Shown piece after piece: positions 33,976 through 41,919 of a stretch of 43,760 bases of DNA. The translations under genes and the position numbers were made by a program. The notes beneath the pieces were generated by a model that made no database searches, had not been told where the DNA came from, and saw only the letters and a list, made by a program, of their open reading frames with translations. Origin of the DNA: Betaproteobacteria bacterium. Lineage in GTDB: Bacteria; Pseudomonadota; Gammaproteobacteria; Burkholderiales; SG8-39. The DNA lies in assembly GCA_016195915.1 (NCBI GenBank), contig JACPYS010000025.1, positions 1 to 43,760 on the forward strand. The letters are read 5' to 3'. How positions within the stretch are numbered: the stretch's first letter is position 1; the number at the start of each line of letters is the position of its first letter.

Positions 33976-34778
33976 CAATCTGCCCGCCCGAGCATGGAGC
34001 CGCCGTCGATCACAAACAGCGCGCCCGTGACATAGGCCGACGCAGGAGAGGCGAGGAACAGCGCGAGTCCCTGCAGCTCGTCAGTGGACGCCACGCGGTG
34101 AACCGGCAGGGCCTTTTCCCAGATCGCGCGTAGCCCCGGCGTGGTGATCCGCGTGAGGAAAGGTCCAGGCGCGATCGCATTCACGCAGACGCCGAATGCG
34201 GCGAGTTCCAGGGCAGCCTGCCGCACCAGATGGGAGGCGGCTGCCTTCGCGATCATGTAGGGAATGCCGACCACGGCCGAAGGCCGGAGTCCAGCGATCG
34301 ACGTGGTCACGATGATGCGGCCGTTCCTTTGCGCCTTCATGTGCGGCACCGACGAGCGGATCGTGGCGAACACCGATGTGAGATTGGTTTCGACGACTCG
34401 ATCCCACAGTTCCGCAGGCACGTTCTCGATGGCGCCGTCAGGGTCGCGCTCGCCTTCGACCGTGAGGAACCCCGGCCCGGCCGTGATACCGGCGTTGGCG
34501 AACACGACATCCAGCCGGCCGGATTCGGCCGCCGTCTCGGCAATCGCCTTGCCGAGGGCCGGCCGATCGGTTACATCCGCCACGACAGGGCGGGCTGTCG
34601 CGCCGCGAGCGGCGAGCGCAGCGACTGCCCGATCGAGCGCGCCCGCATCGACGTCGAGCAGCGTCACATGCGCGCCATTGTCCGCCATCGCCTCCGCGTA
34701 CGCGTACCCGATGCCGGTCGCGCCGCCAGTGACCACCGCTGTCAGGCCTTCGACGTTGAAAAGCGCTTTCGCTCTCAT
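33975..34778 (-). CDS. short-chain dehydrogenase/reductase 2
   Basis: A 267-residue SDR closely related to SDR1. It has TGGATGIGYAYAEAMADNGA, NAGITAGPGFLTVEGERDPDGAIENV (matched in SDR1 by GGAGFLTVKGERNPDGAFENI), the catalytic TTSIAGL, YMIAK, and the end FVIDGGSMLGRAD. The long shared insert GFLTV.GER.PDGA.EN is unusual among SDRs and shows that the two are paralogs acting on similar substrates. The start is ATG 34778 or the in-frame ATG 34784; neither has a good ribosome binding site. It is cotranscribed with the IclR gene. Confidence 0.87.
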   Translation of the reverse strand: MRAKALFNVEGLTAVVTGGATGIGYAYAEAMADNGAHVTLLDVDAGALDRAVAALAARGATARPVVADVTDRPALGKAIAETAAESGRLDVVFANAGITAGPGFLTVEGERDPDGAIENVPAELWDRVVETNLTSVFATIRSSVPHMKAQRNGRIIVTTSIAGLRPSAVVGIPYMIAKAAASHLVRQAALELAAFGVCVNAIAPGPFLTRITTPGLRAIWEKALPVHRVASTDELQGLALFLASPASAYVTGALFVIDGGSMLGRAD

Positions 34779-34863
34779 GTCCATATACTGGAACGCCCCA
34801 TTCAAGGACGCAAAGTCAACGCATGTTTTGCGAATGATACACGCGAATCAAAAGATTTTTTTA

Positions 34864-34878
34864 GTCCAAATAACGGAC
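34864..34878. promoter_or_regulatory. inverted-repeat operator copy 2, probable IclR-family site
   Basis: GTCCAAATAACGGAC lies between the divergent SDR2 and ThDP-enzyme genes, eight bases upstream of the -35 of the latter. It shares 13 of 15 positions with copy 1 at 33147-33161. The location suits activation of the rightward genes and control of the leftward SDR2-iclR unit. Confidence 0.6.
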
Positions 34879-34886
34879 GCGCATCG

Positions 34887-34915
34887 TTGACGCTCGGATA
34901 GTCGCGGCGTAGAGT
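34887..34915 (+). promoter_or_regulatory. sigma-70 promoter of the ThDP-VOC-kinase-dehydrogenase operon
   Basis: TTGACG (34887-34892), 17 bases, TAGAGT (34910-34915). The expected start near 34922 leaves a leader of about 36 nt containing GGGAGAGG before the ATG at 34958. An A/T-rich tract and the operator lie directly upstream. Confidence 0.65.
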
Positions 34916-34957
34916 CAGTCGGATTCGCGGATGGGCGAAGACCACGGGAGAGGACGA

Positions 34958-36649
34958 ATGCCGATCATGAACGCGGGCCGCGCGATCGTGGAGGTGCTGA
35001 AGGCGGAGGGCGTAAAGGCCGTGTTCGGCATCCCCGGCGGCCATACCCTGCCGATCTACGACGCACTTTACGACACGCCTGAAATACGACATGTCCTGGT
35101 GCGGCACGAGCAGGTCGCCGCGAACATGGCGGCGGCGTATGCCCAACTCACGGGGGAACCGGGCGTGTGCTGCGCGACCGCGGGGCCGGGTGCGACCAAC
35201 CTCGTGTCGGGCATCGCGGAAGCTTTCATCGGAGCGCTGCCGATAGTGATCCTCGCCGGGCGCGGTCCCGCGACGACCTCGCACAAGGGCGCAAGCCAGG
35301 AGATCGCCCAGGAACAGGTGTTCCGGCCCATCACCAAGTGGGCGATCCGGGTCGACCGCTCCGACATCATCGTCGATGTGCTGCGCCAGGCGTTCACCAT
35401 CGCGCGCTCAGGCAAACCGGGGCCGGTCCTGATCGACATGCCACGCGATCTGCTGGTCCAGCAGATCGCGTTCGACGCTTACCGGCCGGTCGGCAAACCT
35501 CCGCGACCGCGCGGTGATCCGGCGCAACTGCGCGCCGCAATCACGGCGCTCTCGGGAGCGCAGCGTCCGTTGCTGGTGGCGGGTGGCGGCGTGGTCGCGT
35601 CGGGAGCCTTTGCGGAGTTGCGGCAGCTGGCAGAACGGATCGGGGCTCCGGTCGCGACGACGCTTGCGGGACGCGGCAGCCTTCCTGACGACCACTTCCT
35701 GGCCGCCGGCGGACTCGGCCATCATCGGACTTCGCTGACCAAGCGGCTCCTTGCCGAGGCCGATGTCGTCCTCGGCCTCGGATGCCGGTTCGAGGATCAG
35801 GAAACGAACTGGCGACCGACCTACGTGCCCGATCCTGCGGCCTGCTATGTCCAGGTTGACATCGACGCGGAGGAGATCGGCAGGAGCATCGTTCCGCGGA
35901 TCGGAGTCGTCGGTGACATCCGGCTCGTGCTCCAGGACATGCTCGAGTTGCTTGCAACGCCGGATCAATCGCCGGCGACGCGATCACGCCTGCAACAGCT
36001 GGCGCGCGACAAGGAACAACTCGAAGCGGAGGCGCTGCGCATGGCCTCGACGGATCAGCAGCCGATCCACCCGCTGCGGGTGCTGCAGGAGGCGCGCGAG
36101 GCCTTCCCCAGGGAAACGTCGATCGCGATCGACGTCGGCGTGCTCGCACAGGGCATGGGAGGCGCCTATCCGTACTTCAAGGTATACGAGCCGCACTCGT
36201 GCATCGTGCCTTCCAGCTTCTACGGCATGGGATTCGCCTCCTCTGCGCTGCCGGTGGCGAAGATCGTCTATCCGGATCGCCCCGCCCTGGGCTTCGTCGG
36301 AGACGGTTCCTTCCAGATGATTTCGAACGTGCTGCCAGTGGCCGCCGAACATGGCCTGGCCGTCACCTGGTGCATTCTCGACGACCACGGGCTGGGATCG
36401 ATCTGGGACGGACAGCGCAACGTATTCCAGGGCCGCTACATCGCCACCGCGTTCAAGGTGCAGCCGGACTTCGCGCGCATCGCCCAGGCCTGCGAGTGCC
36501 GCGGCGAGAAAGTGGCGGATCCCTCGCAGATTCGCGCGGCACTCGAACGCGCGCGCGAGGCGAATGCGCGAGGCGTGCCGGCGGTGATCGATTTTCACGT
36601 GGCGAGGGAACGGCTTGCCGGAAGCGTGGAGTTTTTCTCGAAACGGTGA
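34958..36649 (+). CDS. acetolactate synthase-like thiamine diphosphate enzyme
   Basis: A 563-residue ThDP enzyme. The PYR domain has GIPGGHTLPIYDAL and Glu51 in VRHEQVAANMAAAYAQLTG, followed by GPGATNLVSGIAEAF as in acetohydroxyacid synthases. The middle domain has VAGGGVVASGAF. The PP domain has VGDGSFQM and LDDHGLGSIWDGQ. The second Asp stands where acetolactate synthases have Asn-Gln/Asn, so substrate use may differ. It may cleave or form a C-C bond next to a keto group (carboligase, decarboxylase or oxalyl-CoA-type lyase). ATG 34958 follows GGGAGAGG. It is the first gene of a four-gene operon under the GTCC-N7-GGAC operator and is not accompanied by an ilvN-like small subunit, arguing for a catabolic role. 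Confidence 0.85.
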   Translation: MPIMNAGRAIVEVLKAEGVKAVFGIPGGHTLPIYDALYDTPEIRHVLVRHEQVAANMAAAYAQLTGEPGVCCATAGPGATNLVSGIAEAFIGALPIVILAGRGPATTSHKGASQEIAQEQVFRPITKWAIRVDRSDIIVDVLRQAFTIARSGKPGPVLIDMPRDLLVQQIAFDAYRPVGKPPRPRGDPAQLRAAITALSGAQRPLLVAGGGVVASGAFAELRQLAERIGAPVATTLAGRGSLPDDHFLAAGGLGHHRTSLTKRLLAEADVVLGLGCRFEDQETNWRPTYVPDPAACYVQVDIDAEEIGRSIVPRIGVVGDIRLVLQDMLELLATPDQSPATRSRLQQLARDKEQLEAEALRMASTDQQPIHPLRVLQEAREAFPRETSIAIDVGVLAQGMGGAYPYFKVYEPHSCIVPSSFYGMGFASSALPVAKIVYPDRPALGFVGDGSFQMISNVLPVAAEHGLAVTWCILDDHGLGSIWDGQRNVFQGRYIATAFKVQPDFARIAQACECRGEKVADPSQIRAALERAREANARGVPAVIDFHVARERLAGSVEFFSKR

Positions 36650-36687
36650 TCCCCCGGCCGGCCCATTACATCAACCAGAGAGTCAAG

Positions 36688-37275
36688 ATGCCATTGCTGA
36701 ATTTCGGACAGCCGCTCGGCGGCGTGTTCCAGATAGCCTTCATCGTCGAGAACATCAGGCAATCGATGCAGGACTTCACCGCGCGGCTCCACATCGGGCC
36801 CTGGTTCGCATCGGAGCCCTTCACCCCGCCCGAGGCACGCTATCGCGGCCGGCCTACGGACCTCCACGTGACGCTTGCGGTGGGATTTGGCGGCCACATG
36901 AGTTTCGAACTCATCGAGCAGCACAACGACGCTCCATCGGTGTACCGGGAGATCGTAAACAAGCGGGGTTACGGCTTTCACCACGGGGCGGTCATGACTG
37001 GCGCCTTCGACCAGGACGTAGAGAAGTACCGCCTGCTCGGGTATGAAGCCGCGTTCACCGACCGGATGCCGTACGGCTACCGCATCGCGTATATCGATAC
37101 GACGCGTGATTTCCCCGGGATGATCGAGCTCATCGAATTCACCGACAGCGTGGAAGAACGTTACACCACGATGTACCAGGCGTCGGTCGGCTGGGACGGT
37201 ACCAATCCGGTGCGCCCCGCGGTGCCGCCGAAAGCCGCGCGTGCGGTCGAACAGAAATCCATGGGGTCGGGATAG
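36688..37275 (+). CDS. VOC/glyoxalase-like protein
   Basis: A 195-residue protein with one Glyoxalase_4-type VOC fold: GGVFQIAFIVENIRQSMQDFTARLHIGPWF at the N-terminal strand-helix, LAVGFGGHMSFELIEQHND with a metal-type Glu, HHGAVM, and PGMIELIEF near the end. The His and Glu residues could form a divalent-metal site. Relatives include epimerases such as methylmalonyl-CoA epimerase and ring-cleavage enzymes. It starts 38 bases after the ThDP gene and its stop precedes the kinase GTG by one base, so it belongs to the same operon. A role in isomerising or cleaving the pathway intermediate is inferred from position. Confidence 0.75.
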   Translation: MPLLNFGQPLGGVFQIAFIVENIRQSMQDFTARLHIGPWFASEPFTPPEARYRGRPTDLHVTLAVGFGGHMSFELIEQHNDAPSVYREIVNKRGYGFHHGAVMTGAFDQDVEKYRLLGYEAAFTDRMPYGYRIAYIDTTRDFPGMIELIEFTDSVEERYTTMYQASVGWDGTNPVRPAVPPKAARAVEQKSMGSG

Positions 37276-37276
37276 A

Positions 37277-38329
37277 GTGGATGCACCCCCGGGCACCACT
37301 GCGCTCAGCGACCGCCACCGGTTTGACTGCGCGGCTGTAGCCGGGTTCCTCGAACGCAAGCTGCCGGGATTTCGCGGCCCGGTCAGCGTGCGGCAGTTTG
37401 CTGCCGGGCAATCGAATCCCACGTTTCATCTTGCAGCTCAGGACGGTGAATATGTATTGCGGAAGAAGCCGCCAGGCACCTTGCTCCCTTCGGCACATGC
37501 AATCGATCGCGAGTTCCGGGTGCTCAGCGCGCTCGCGGGCAGCGATGTCCCGGTGCCTCGCACCCGCCTGTACTGCAACGACGCCGCAATCGCCGGGACG
37601 CCGTTTTATGTCATGGATTACGTGCCCGGGCGCATCTTCGATGAACCGCTTCTTCCCGGACTGGCTCCCGCGGAACGGGGCGGAATCTACGATGGCATGA
37701 ATGCGGCGCTCGCGGCGCTGCATGCATTCGACTGGGCTGGCGCGGGGCTCGCGGACTTCGGCAAGCCGGAACGATATGTCGAACGCCAGATTGCGCGCTG
37801 GTCAAGGCAATACGCGGCAACCCGGACAGACGACGTGCCGGCGATGGACAAGCTGCAGCAATGGCTGAGGGCACACGTCCCGAGAAATGAGGTGACCACG
37901 CTCGTACACGGGGACTTTCGCCTCGGCAACCTGATTTTTCACCCGCGTGAGCCGCGCGTTGTCGCCATCCTGGACTGGGAACTCTCTACGCTCGGGCATC
38001 CGTTCGCGGATCTGGCGTACAGTTGCATGAGCTTCCACGTTCCGGCCGGCGACGACATGGCAGCCGGTCTGGCCGGCGCCGACCTCGTGATGCTCGGCAT
38101 ACCGGCGGAGGGCGAATATGTCGCCGACTATGCGCGTCGCAGCGGACGCGACCCTTTCGCGGACTACGCATTTTTCGTGGCGTTCAGTCTGTTTCGGGTC
38201 GCCGCAATACAACAGGGCGTGTACGCACGGTCACTCGCCGGGAACGCAGCTTCGAACTCCGCGGCGCGATTCAAGGAGTCCTACCGGCGCTCCGCAGAAA
38301 CAGGTTGGGACTTTGTCGCCACTCACTGA
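37277..38329 (+). CDS. APH-family phosphotransferase, LvaA/ACAD10-11 kinase type
   Basis: A 350-residue protein-kinase-like phosphotransferase. The N-lobe has QFAAGQSNPTFHL (P loop-like) and YVLRKKPPGTLLPSAHAIDREF (ATP Lys). The C-lobe shows LVHGDFRLGNLIFHP with Asp213 (Brenner motif HxDxxxxN) and ILDWELSTLGHPFADLAY with the metal-binding Asp233. The RKKPPG.LL.SAH signature is typical of the kinase half of ACAD10/ACAD11 and of LvaA, which phosphorylate the 4-hydroxyl of 4-hydroxyacyl-CoA. The start is GTG 37277, one base after the previous stop. The adjacent acyl-CoA dehydrogenase supports this assignment. True antibiotic resistance is unlikely. Confidence 0.82.
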   Translation: MDAPPGTTALSDRHRFDCAAVAGFLERKLPGFRGPVSVRQFAAGQSNPTFHLAAQDGEYVLRKKPPGTLLPSAHAIDREFRVLSALAGSDVPVPRTRLYCNDAAIAGTPFYVMDYVPGRIFDEPLLPGLAPAERGGIYDGMNAALAALHAFDWAGAGLADFGKPERYVERQIARWSRQYAATRTDDVPAMDKLQQWLRAHVPRNEVTTLVHGDFRLGNLIFHPREPRVVAILDWELSTLGHPFADLAYSCMSFHVPAGDDMAAGLAGADLVMLGIPAEGEYVADYARRSGRDPFADYAFFVAFSLFRVAAIQQGVYARSLAGNAASNSAARFKESYRRSAETGWDFVATH

Positions 38330-38344
38330 TTGAAAAGGATCGCC

Positions 38345-39604
38345 ATGGACTTCAGCTACTCCCCAAAGGTGCAGGAACTTCAGGCACGCGTGCGCGATTT
38401 TCTCGAGCGCTACGTGCTTCCCGCCGCAGCGGACTATCAGCGCCAGGCGGAGGCCGGCAACCCGTACCCGCCCGTCATGGACGACCTCAAGGCCCTCGCG
38501 CGCTCGGAAGGCCTGTGGAACCTGTTCCTGCCCGGGCTCAAGGACGACGAGCCCGGCACGCGGCTCAGCAACCTCGAGTACGCGCCGCTCGCCGAGATCA
38601 TGGGCCGCGTCTCATGGGCCTCGGAGGTGTTCAACTGCAGCGCGCCGGACACCGGCAACATGGAAATCCTGCACCTGTTCGCCACACCGGAACAACGGGA
38701 ACTCTGGCTCGATCCGCTGCTCGCGGGAAGGAGCCGCTCGTGTTTCGCGATGACCGAGCCCGACGTGGCGTCATCGGATGCGACCAACATCCAGACCAGC
38801 ATCCGGCGCGATGGCGACGATTACGTCATCAACGGACGCAAATGGTTCATCACCGGCGCGATGCATCCGAACTGCCGGGTCGCAATCGTGATGGGACAGA
38901 CGGACACCGAAGCCGAAGTGCACCGGCGCCAGAGCATGGTGCTCGTTCCCCTCGATGCGCCGGGCGTGGAAATCGTGCGCAACATTTCGGTGATGAACCA
39001 CATCCAGCCCGACGGGCATTGCGAGATCGTGTTTCGCAACGTGCGCGTGCCGCGCTCGAACCTGTTGCACGAGGAAGGCAGCGGCTTCGCCATCGCGCAG
39101 GCCCGCCTCGGGCCGGGGCGGATACACCATTGCATGCGCTCGATCGGCCAGTGCGAACTGGCGCTCGAGCTGATGGTCGAGCGCGCGTCGGAACGAAAAA
39201 CCTTCGGGCGCTATCTGCATGAACACGGCCAGGTGGCCGAGTGGATCGCGCTCTCGAGGATCGAGATCGACCAGGCGCGGCTGCTGGTGCTGAAAGCGGC
39301 GTGGCTGATCGACAGGGGGGGAAACCGGTCTGCCGCGAAGGAAGTGGCGATGATCAAGGCGATCGTGCCGCGCGTGCACGTGGCGGTGTGCGACCGCGCG
39401 ATGCAGGTCTTCGGCGCCATGGGGCTTTCGCCGGACACACCGCTCGCGACCATGTGGACCTACGGCCGCGTGCTGCGCATCGCCGACGGGCCCGATGAAG
39501 TGCACCTGCGCTCGGTGGCGCGGGCCGAGATGAGACGCGGCCGCGACACGCGCGGTGCGACGGCGGCGTACATGACGGCGCCGGAGGCGTTGCGGGCAAA
39601 ATAG
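38345..39604 (+). CDS. acyl-CoA dehydrogenase, ACAD10/11-LvaC type
   Basis: A 419-residue FAD-dependent acyl-CoA dehydrogenase. The flavin and CoA pocket motifs are CFAMTEPDVASSDATNIQTSI, FITGAMHPNC, and GRIHHCMRSIGQCELALELMVERAS. The C-terminal helix bundle includes QVFGAMGLSPDTPLATMWTYGRVLRIADGPDEVH. The HHCMR..G form with the IADGPDEVH end is typical of the dehydrogenase half of ACAD10/11. In that system it removes phosphate from a 4-phosphoacyl-CoA and yields the 2-enoyl-CoA for beta-oxidation. ATG 38345 has AAAAGGAT upstream. Last gene of the operon, 15 bases after the kinase. A conventional acyl-CoA dehydrogenase is the alternative. Confidence 0.88.
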   Translation: MDFSYSPKVQELQARVRDFLERYVLPAAADYQRQAEAGNPYPPVMDDLKALARSEGLWNLFLPGLKDDEPGTRLSNLEYAPLAEIMGRVSWASEVFNCSAPDTGNMEILHLFATPEQRELWLDPLLAGRSRSCFAMTEPDVASSDATNIQTSIRRDGDDYVINGRKWFITGAMHPNCRVAIVMGQTDTEAEVHRRQSMVLVPLDAPGVEIVRNISVMNHIQPDGHCEIVFRNVRVPRSNLLHEEGSGFAIAQARLGPGRIHHCMRSIGQCELALELMVERASERKTFGRYLHEHGQVAEWIALSRIEIDQARLLVLKAAWLIDRGGNRSAAKEVAMIKAIVPRVHVAVCDRAMQVFGAMGLSPDTPLATMWTYGRVLRIADGPDEVHLRSVARAEMRRGRDTRGATAAYMTAPEALRAK

Positions 39605-39636
39605 GACGCCCTGCTGATCAGACCTGCGTCTGCTCC

Positions 39637-39642
39637 TACAAT
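39637..39642 (+). promoter_or_regulatory. -10 hexamer for a leaderless amidase transcript
   Basis: TACAAT, six bases, then ATG 39649. CTGATC 17 bases upstream is a weak -35. No ribosome binding site is present. Confidence 0.45.
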
Positions 39643-39648
39643 ACGCCC

Positions 39649-41058
39649 ATGATCACCGACCTCTGCTCAGTCTCAGCCACCGACCTCCTCCAGCTCTACC
39701 GCACGAAGCAGGCTTCGCCCGTGGAAGCGACGAATGCCGCGCTCGCGAGAATCGAAAAGTTGAATCCGGTTCTCAACGCGTTCAACCTCATCGCCGCCGA
39801 GCAGGCACTCGCCGCGGCGGAGGAATCGGAAGCGCGCTGGATGAAGGGCGAGCCCAGGGGAATGGTCGATGGCGTGCCGACCTCGATCAAGGACCTGCTG
39901 CTCACGCGCGGCTGGCCGACGCTGCGCGGCTCGAAAACGGTCGATCCGAAGGGACCGTGGAACGACGACGCACCCTGCGTAGCAAGGTTGCGCGAGCACG
40001 GCGCGGTGCTGCTCGGCAAGACCACGACGCCGGAATTCGGCTGGAAAGGCGTGACCGACGGGCCGCTGACCGGCATCACGCGCAATCCCTGGGATCCGTC
40101 CAGGACCCCCGGCGGTTCCTCCGGCGGCAGCGCGGCAGCGGTTGCCGCGGGCATGGGCGCCCTCAGCGTAGGCACCGACGGCGGCGGCTCGATCCGCATT
40201 CCTTGCAGCTTCACCGGCCTGTTCGGCATCAAGCCCAGCTTCGGCCGTGTTCCGGCGTGGCCGCTGTCTCCGTTCGGCACGGTCGCACACGTCGGCCCGA
40301 TCACGCGCACGGTTGCGGATGCAGCGCTGATGATGAACGTGCTCTCCCTGCCGGATGCGCGCGACTGGCACCAGTTGCCGCACGACGCACGGGACTATCG
40401 CGTCGGACTCGACGACGGTGTGCATGGCCTGCGCATCGCCTATTCCGCCGATTTCGGTTACGCCAAGGTTGACGAAGAAGTCGCACAGATCGTCAAGGCC
40501 GCGGCGATGCGCTTCGCGGAACTCGGCGCGCGCGTCGAGGAGCGTGATCCCGGGTTCGAGGACCAGGGCCCGGTGTTCTCCACGCACTGGTTTTCCGGTG
40601 CGGCGTACCTGCTGCGCAATTTCACGCCCGAGCAGAAGGCGATCATGGATCGCGGCCTGGTGGAAGTCGCCGCGCAGGGCGCAAAGGTCACCATGCTCGA
40701 ATCCATCGACGCGGCGCAGAAGCGCGGCGCGCTCGGCGTGCTGATGAACCAGTTCCACCAGGATTACGATCTGCTCGTGACGCCCACGTTGCCGATCCCC
40801 GCATTCGAAGCCGGCAGGGAGGTAGCCGACGTGCTGCGCGAGCGGCGCTGGACCGACTGGTCGCCGTTTTCCTATCCTTTCAACCTGACGCAACAGCCCG
40901 CGGCCTCGATTCCCTGCGGCTTCACCAAGGCGGGATTGCCGGTCGGGCTGCACATCGTCGGTGCGCGCTATGCCGATGCACTGGTGCTGCGCGCGGCGCG
41001 CGCGTTTGAATCGATGATGCCGATCAGCATGCCCGACGTCGCGCGGTTGGCGCGGTGA
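39649..41058 (+). CDS. amidase signature family hydrolase
   Basis: A 469-residue amidase with the full Ser-cisSer-Lys triad. Lys81 is in TSIKD, the cis-Ser is Ser157 in TPGGSSGGSAAAVAAG, and the nucleophile is Ser181 in GTDGGGSIRIPCSFTGLFGIKPS. The 24-residue spacing of the two serines matches malonamidase E2. It hydrolyses an amide to acid and ammonia in the cytoplasm. GatA is unlikely because gatB and gatC are absent and the C-terminal half is of the broad-substrate type. It has its own promoter-like hexamer and no Shine-Dalgarno, so it is probably transcribed separately from the dehydrogenase operon. Confidence 0.9.
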   Translation: MITDLCSVSATDLLQLYRTKQASPVEATNAALARIEKLNPVLNAFNLIAAEQALAAAEESEARWMKGEPRGMVDGVPTSIKDLLLTRGWPTLRGSKTVDPKGPWNDDAPCVARLREHGAVLLGKTTTPEFGWKGVTDGPLTGITRNPWDPSRTPGGSSGGSAAAVAAGMGALSVGTDGGGSIRIPCSFTGLFGIKPSFGRVPAWPLSPFGTVAHVGPITRTVADAALMMNVLSLPDARDWHQLPHDARDYRVGLDDGVHGLRIAYSADFGYAKVDEEVAQIVKAAAMRFAELGARVEERDPGFEDQGPVFSTHWFSGAAYLLRNFTPEQKAIMDRGLVEVAAQGAKVTMLESIDAAQKRGALGVLMNQFHQDYDLLVTPTLPIPAFEAGREVADVLRERRWTDWSPFSYPFNLTQQPAASIPCGFTKAGLPVGLHIVGARYADALVLRAARAFESMMPISMPDVARLAR

Positions 41059-41182
41059 TTCCTAGCAATCGCTCCGCGTTGCAAGCGCAAACATCGCCTC
41101 TTGCACGCACACTCCAAGAAGCAAGGCCGATTGGAGACTTCTTGAGCAGGGCCGCCGGCCTGCATCAATCCCGCCGTTGCGG

Positions 41183-41188
41183 TAGAGT
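41183..41188 (+). promoter_or_regulatory. -10 hexamer for a leaderless DUF2442 transcript
   Basis: TAGAGT, six bases, then ATG 41195, with no Shine-Dalgarno. Confidence 0.4.
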
Positions 41189-41194
41189 AGCAAA

Positions 41195-41497
41195 ATGAAC
41201 CACCCCATTTACCGTGTCACATCCGTCGAGTGCATTTTGCCGTACTCGCTGCGCGTGCGGTTTGACGATGGGCTTACCCGCACAATTGATTTGGGGCCGA
41301 TTCTTGAAGGCGAACTGTTCGGCCCGCTCCGGGATCCGGCCGTCTTTGCTCAGGTTGCTCTCGACCCGGAGATTCATACGGTGGTCTGGCCCTGCGGGGC
41401 CGACTTCGACCCGGCGACGCTCCACGACTGGCCCGAGCACGAGGCCGCGTTTCGTGCTGCGGCCGAGCGCTGGAGCCACGTCAAGGCAAACGCCTGA
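41195..41497 (+). CDS. DUF2442 protein
   Basis: A 100-residue small protein of the DUF2442 family. The beta-rich first half reads YRVTSVECILPYSLRVRFDDGLTRTIDLGPIL, and the typical continuation is LFGPLRDPAVFAQVALDPEIHTVVWPCGADFDPATLHDWPE. The function is unknown. DUF2442 genes often pair with DUF4160 genes in toxin-antitoxin-like loci, but no DUF4160 partner is next to this copy, so it is either single or an orphan. The start is supported by the -10-like TAGAGT six bases before the ATG. Confidence 0.85.
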   Translation: MNHPIYRVTSVECILPYSLRVRFDDGLTRTIDLGPILEGELFGPLRDPAVFAQVALDPEIHTVVWPCGADFDPATLHDWPEHEAAFRAAAERWSHVKANA

Positions 41498-41527
41498 GAT
41501 TGCGCCGGCCGGCCGAAGGTGCCTATC

Positions 41528-41560
41528 CCGGCCACCCGCCGGCGCTGTATGGGTGGCCGG
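41528..41560. repeat. GC-rich hairpin downstream of the DUF2442 gene
   Basis: CCGGCCACCC (41528-41537) and GGGTGGCCGG (41551-41560) form a perfect 10-bp stem with a 13-base loop. There is no T tract afterwards, so classical intrinsic termination is doubtful. It may stabilise the transcript end. Confidence 0.5.
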
Positions 41561-41887
41561 CGTAGCGGCTGCAATCTTCGTTCCGGTGTGGGTCGCGGTG
41601 CGGACGTACCGGCGCCACGTCAAATATGGCTTGAAGCGGCCACAAGCGTGCTGATACTGACCGCCGTGGTCGGCTGAATGCTGAGGCGTTTGCGGGGATG
41701 ACGCTTGAAATCCTTCGAAATCCGGCCCCGTCTTCATGAATCTGCCGCGCCATTCCAGTCGAATCTTCGTCGTCGACGCGCAGGATCGCATCGATCGCCG
41801 CGCCGGCGCGGTGCACGGTAAACCCGCGTTCAGCGCCGATCCGCCGGACTTCGCACCCCGCGACCGCCGCGATTCATGACGTGTGTG

Positions 41888-41919
41888 TAGATCAAATGTG
41901 CAGCTGCACATTTGATCTA
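41888..41919. repeat. perfect 32-bp palindrome
   Basis: The half site TAGATCAAATGTGCAG is followed immediately by its reverse complement with no spacer. The symmetry breaks at the next base on each side. It lies about 90 bases upstream of the transposase remnant in otherwise GC-rich DNA and is clearly more A/T-rich than its surroundings. Confidence 0.85.

Noticed and set aside
34850-34863. AATC-N4-GATT followed by T residues as a terminator
   Set aside because: The stem is only four A/T-rich pairs and no plus-strand gene ends before it. It is more likely an A/T-rich promoter-upstream element.
34958-36649. Biosynthetic acetolactate synthase (ilvB)
   Set aside because: There is no regulatory subunit or ilv gene nearby, the ThDP motif differs at the usual Asn, and the operon and regulator are catabolic in character.
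37277-38329. Aminoglycoside resistance kinase
   Set aside because: The Brenner motif is shared, but the RKKPPG signature and the adjacent acyl-CoA dehydrogenase indicate the acyl-CoA kinase branch.
41528-41560. Hairpin after the DUF2442 gene as an intrinsic terminator or another attC
   Set aside because: No T tract follows, and no RYYYAAC/GTTRRRY boxes flank it at the right distances.
41888-41919. Palindrome as a CRP site
   Set aside because: AAATGTG...CACATTT resembles the CRP consensus, but the central spacing is two bases too short and no dependent gene start lies at the right distance.
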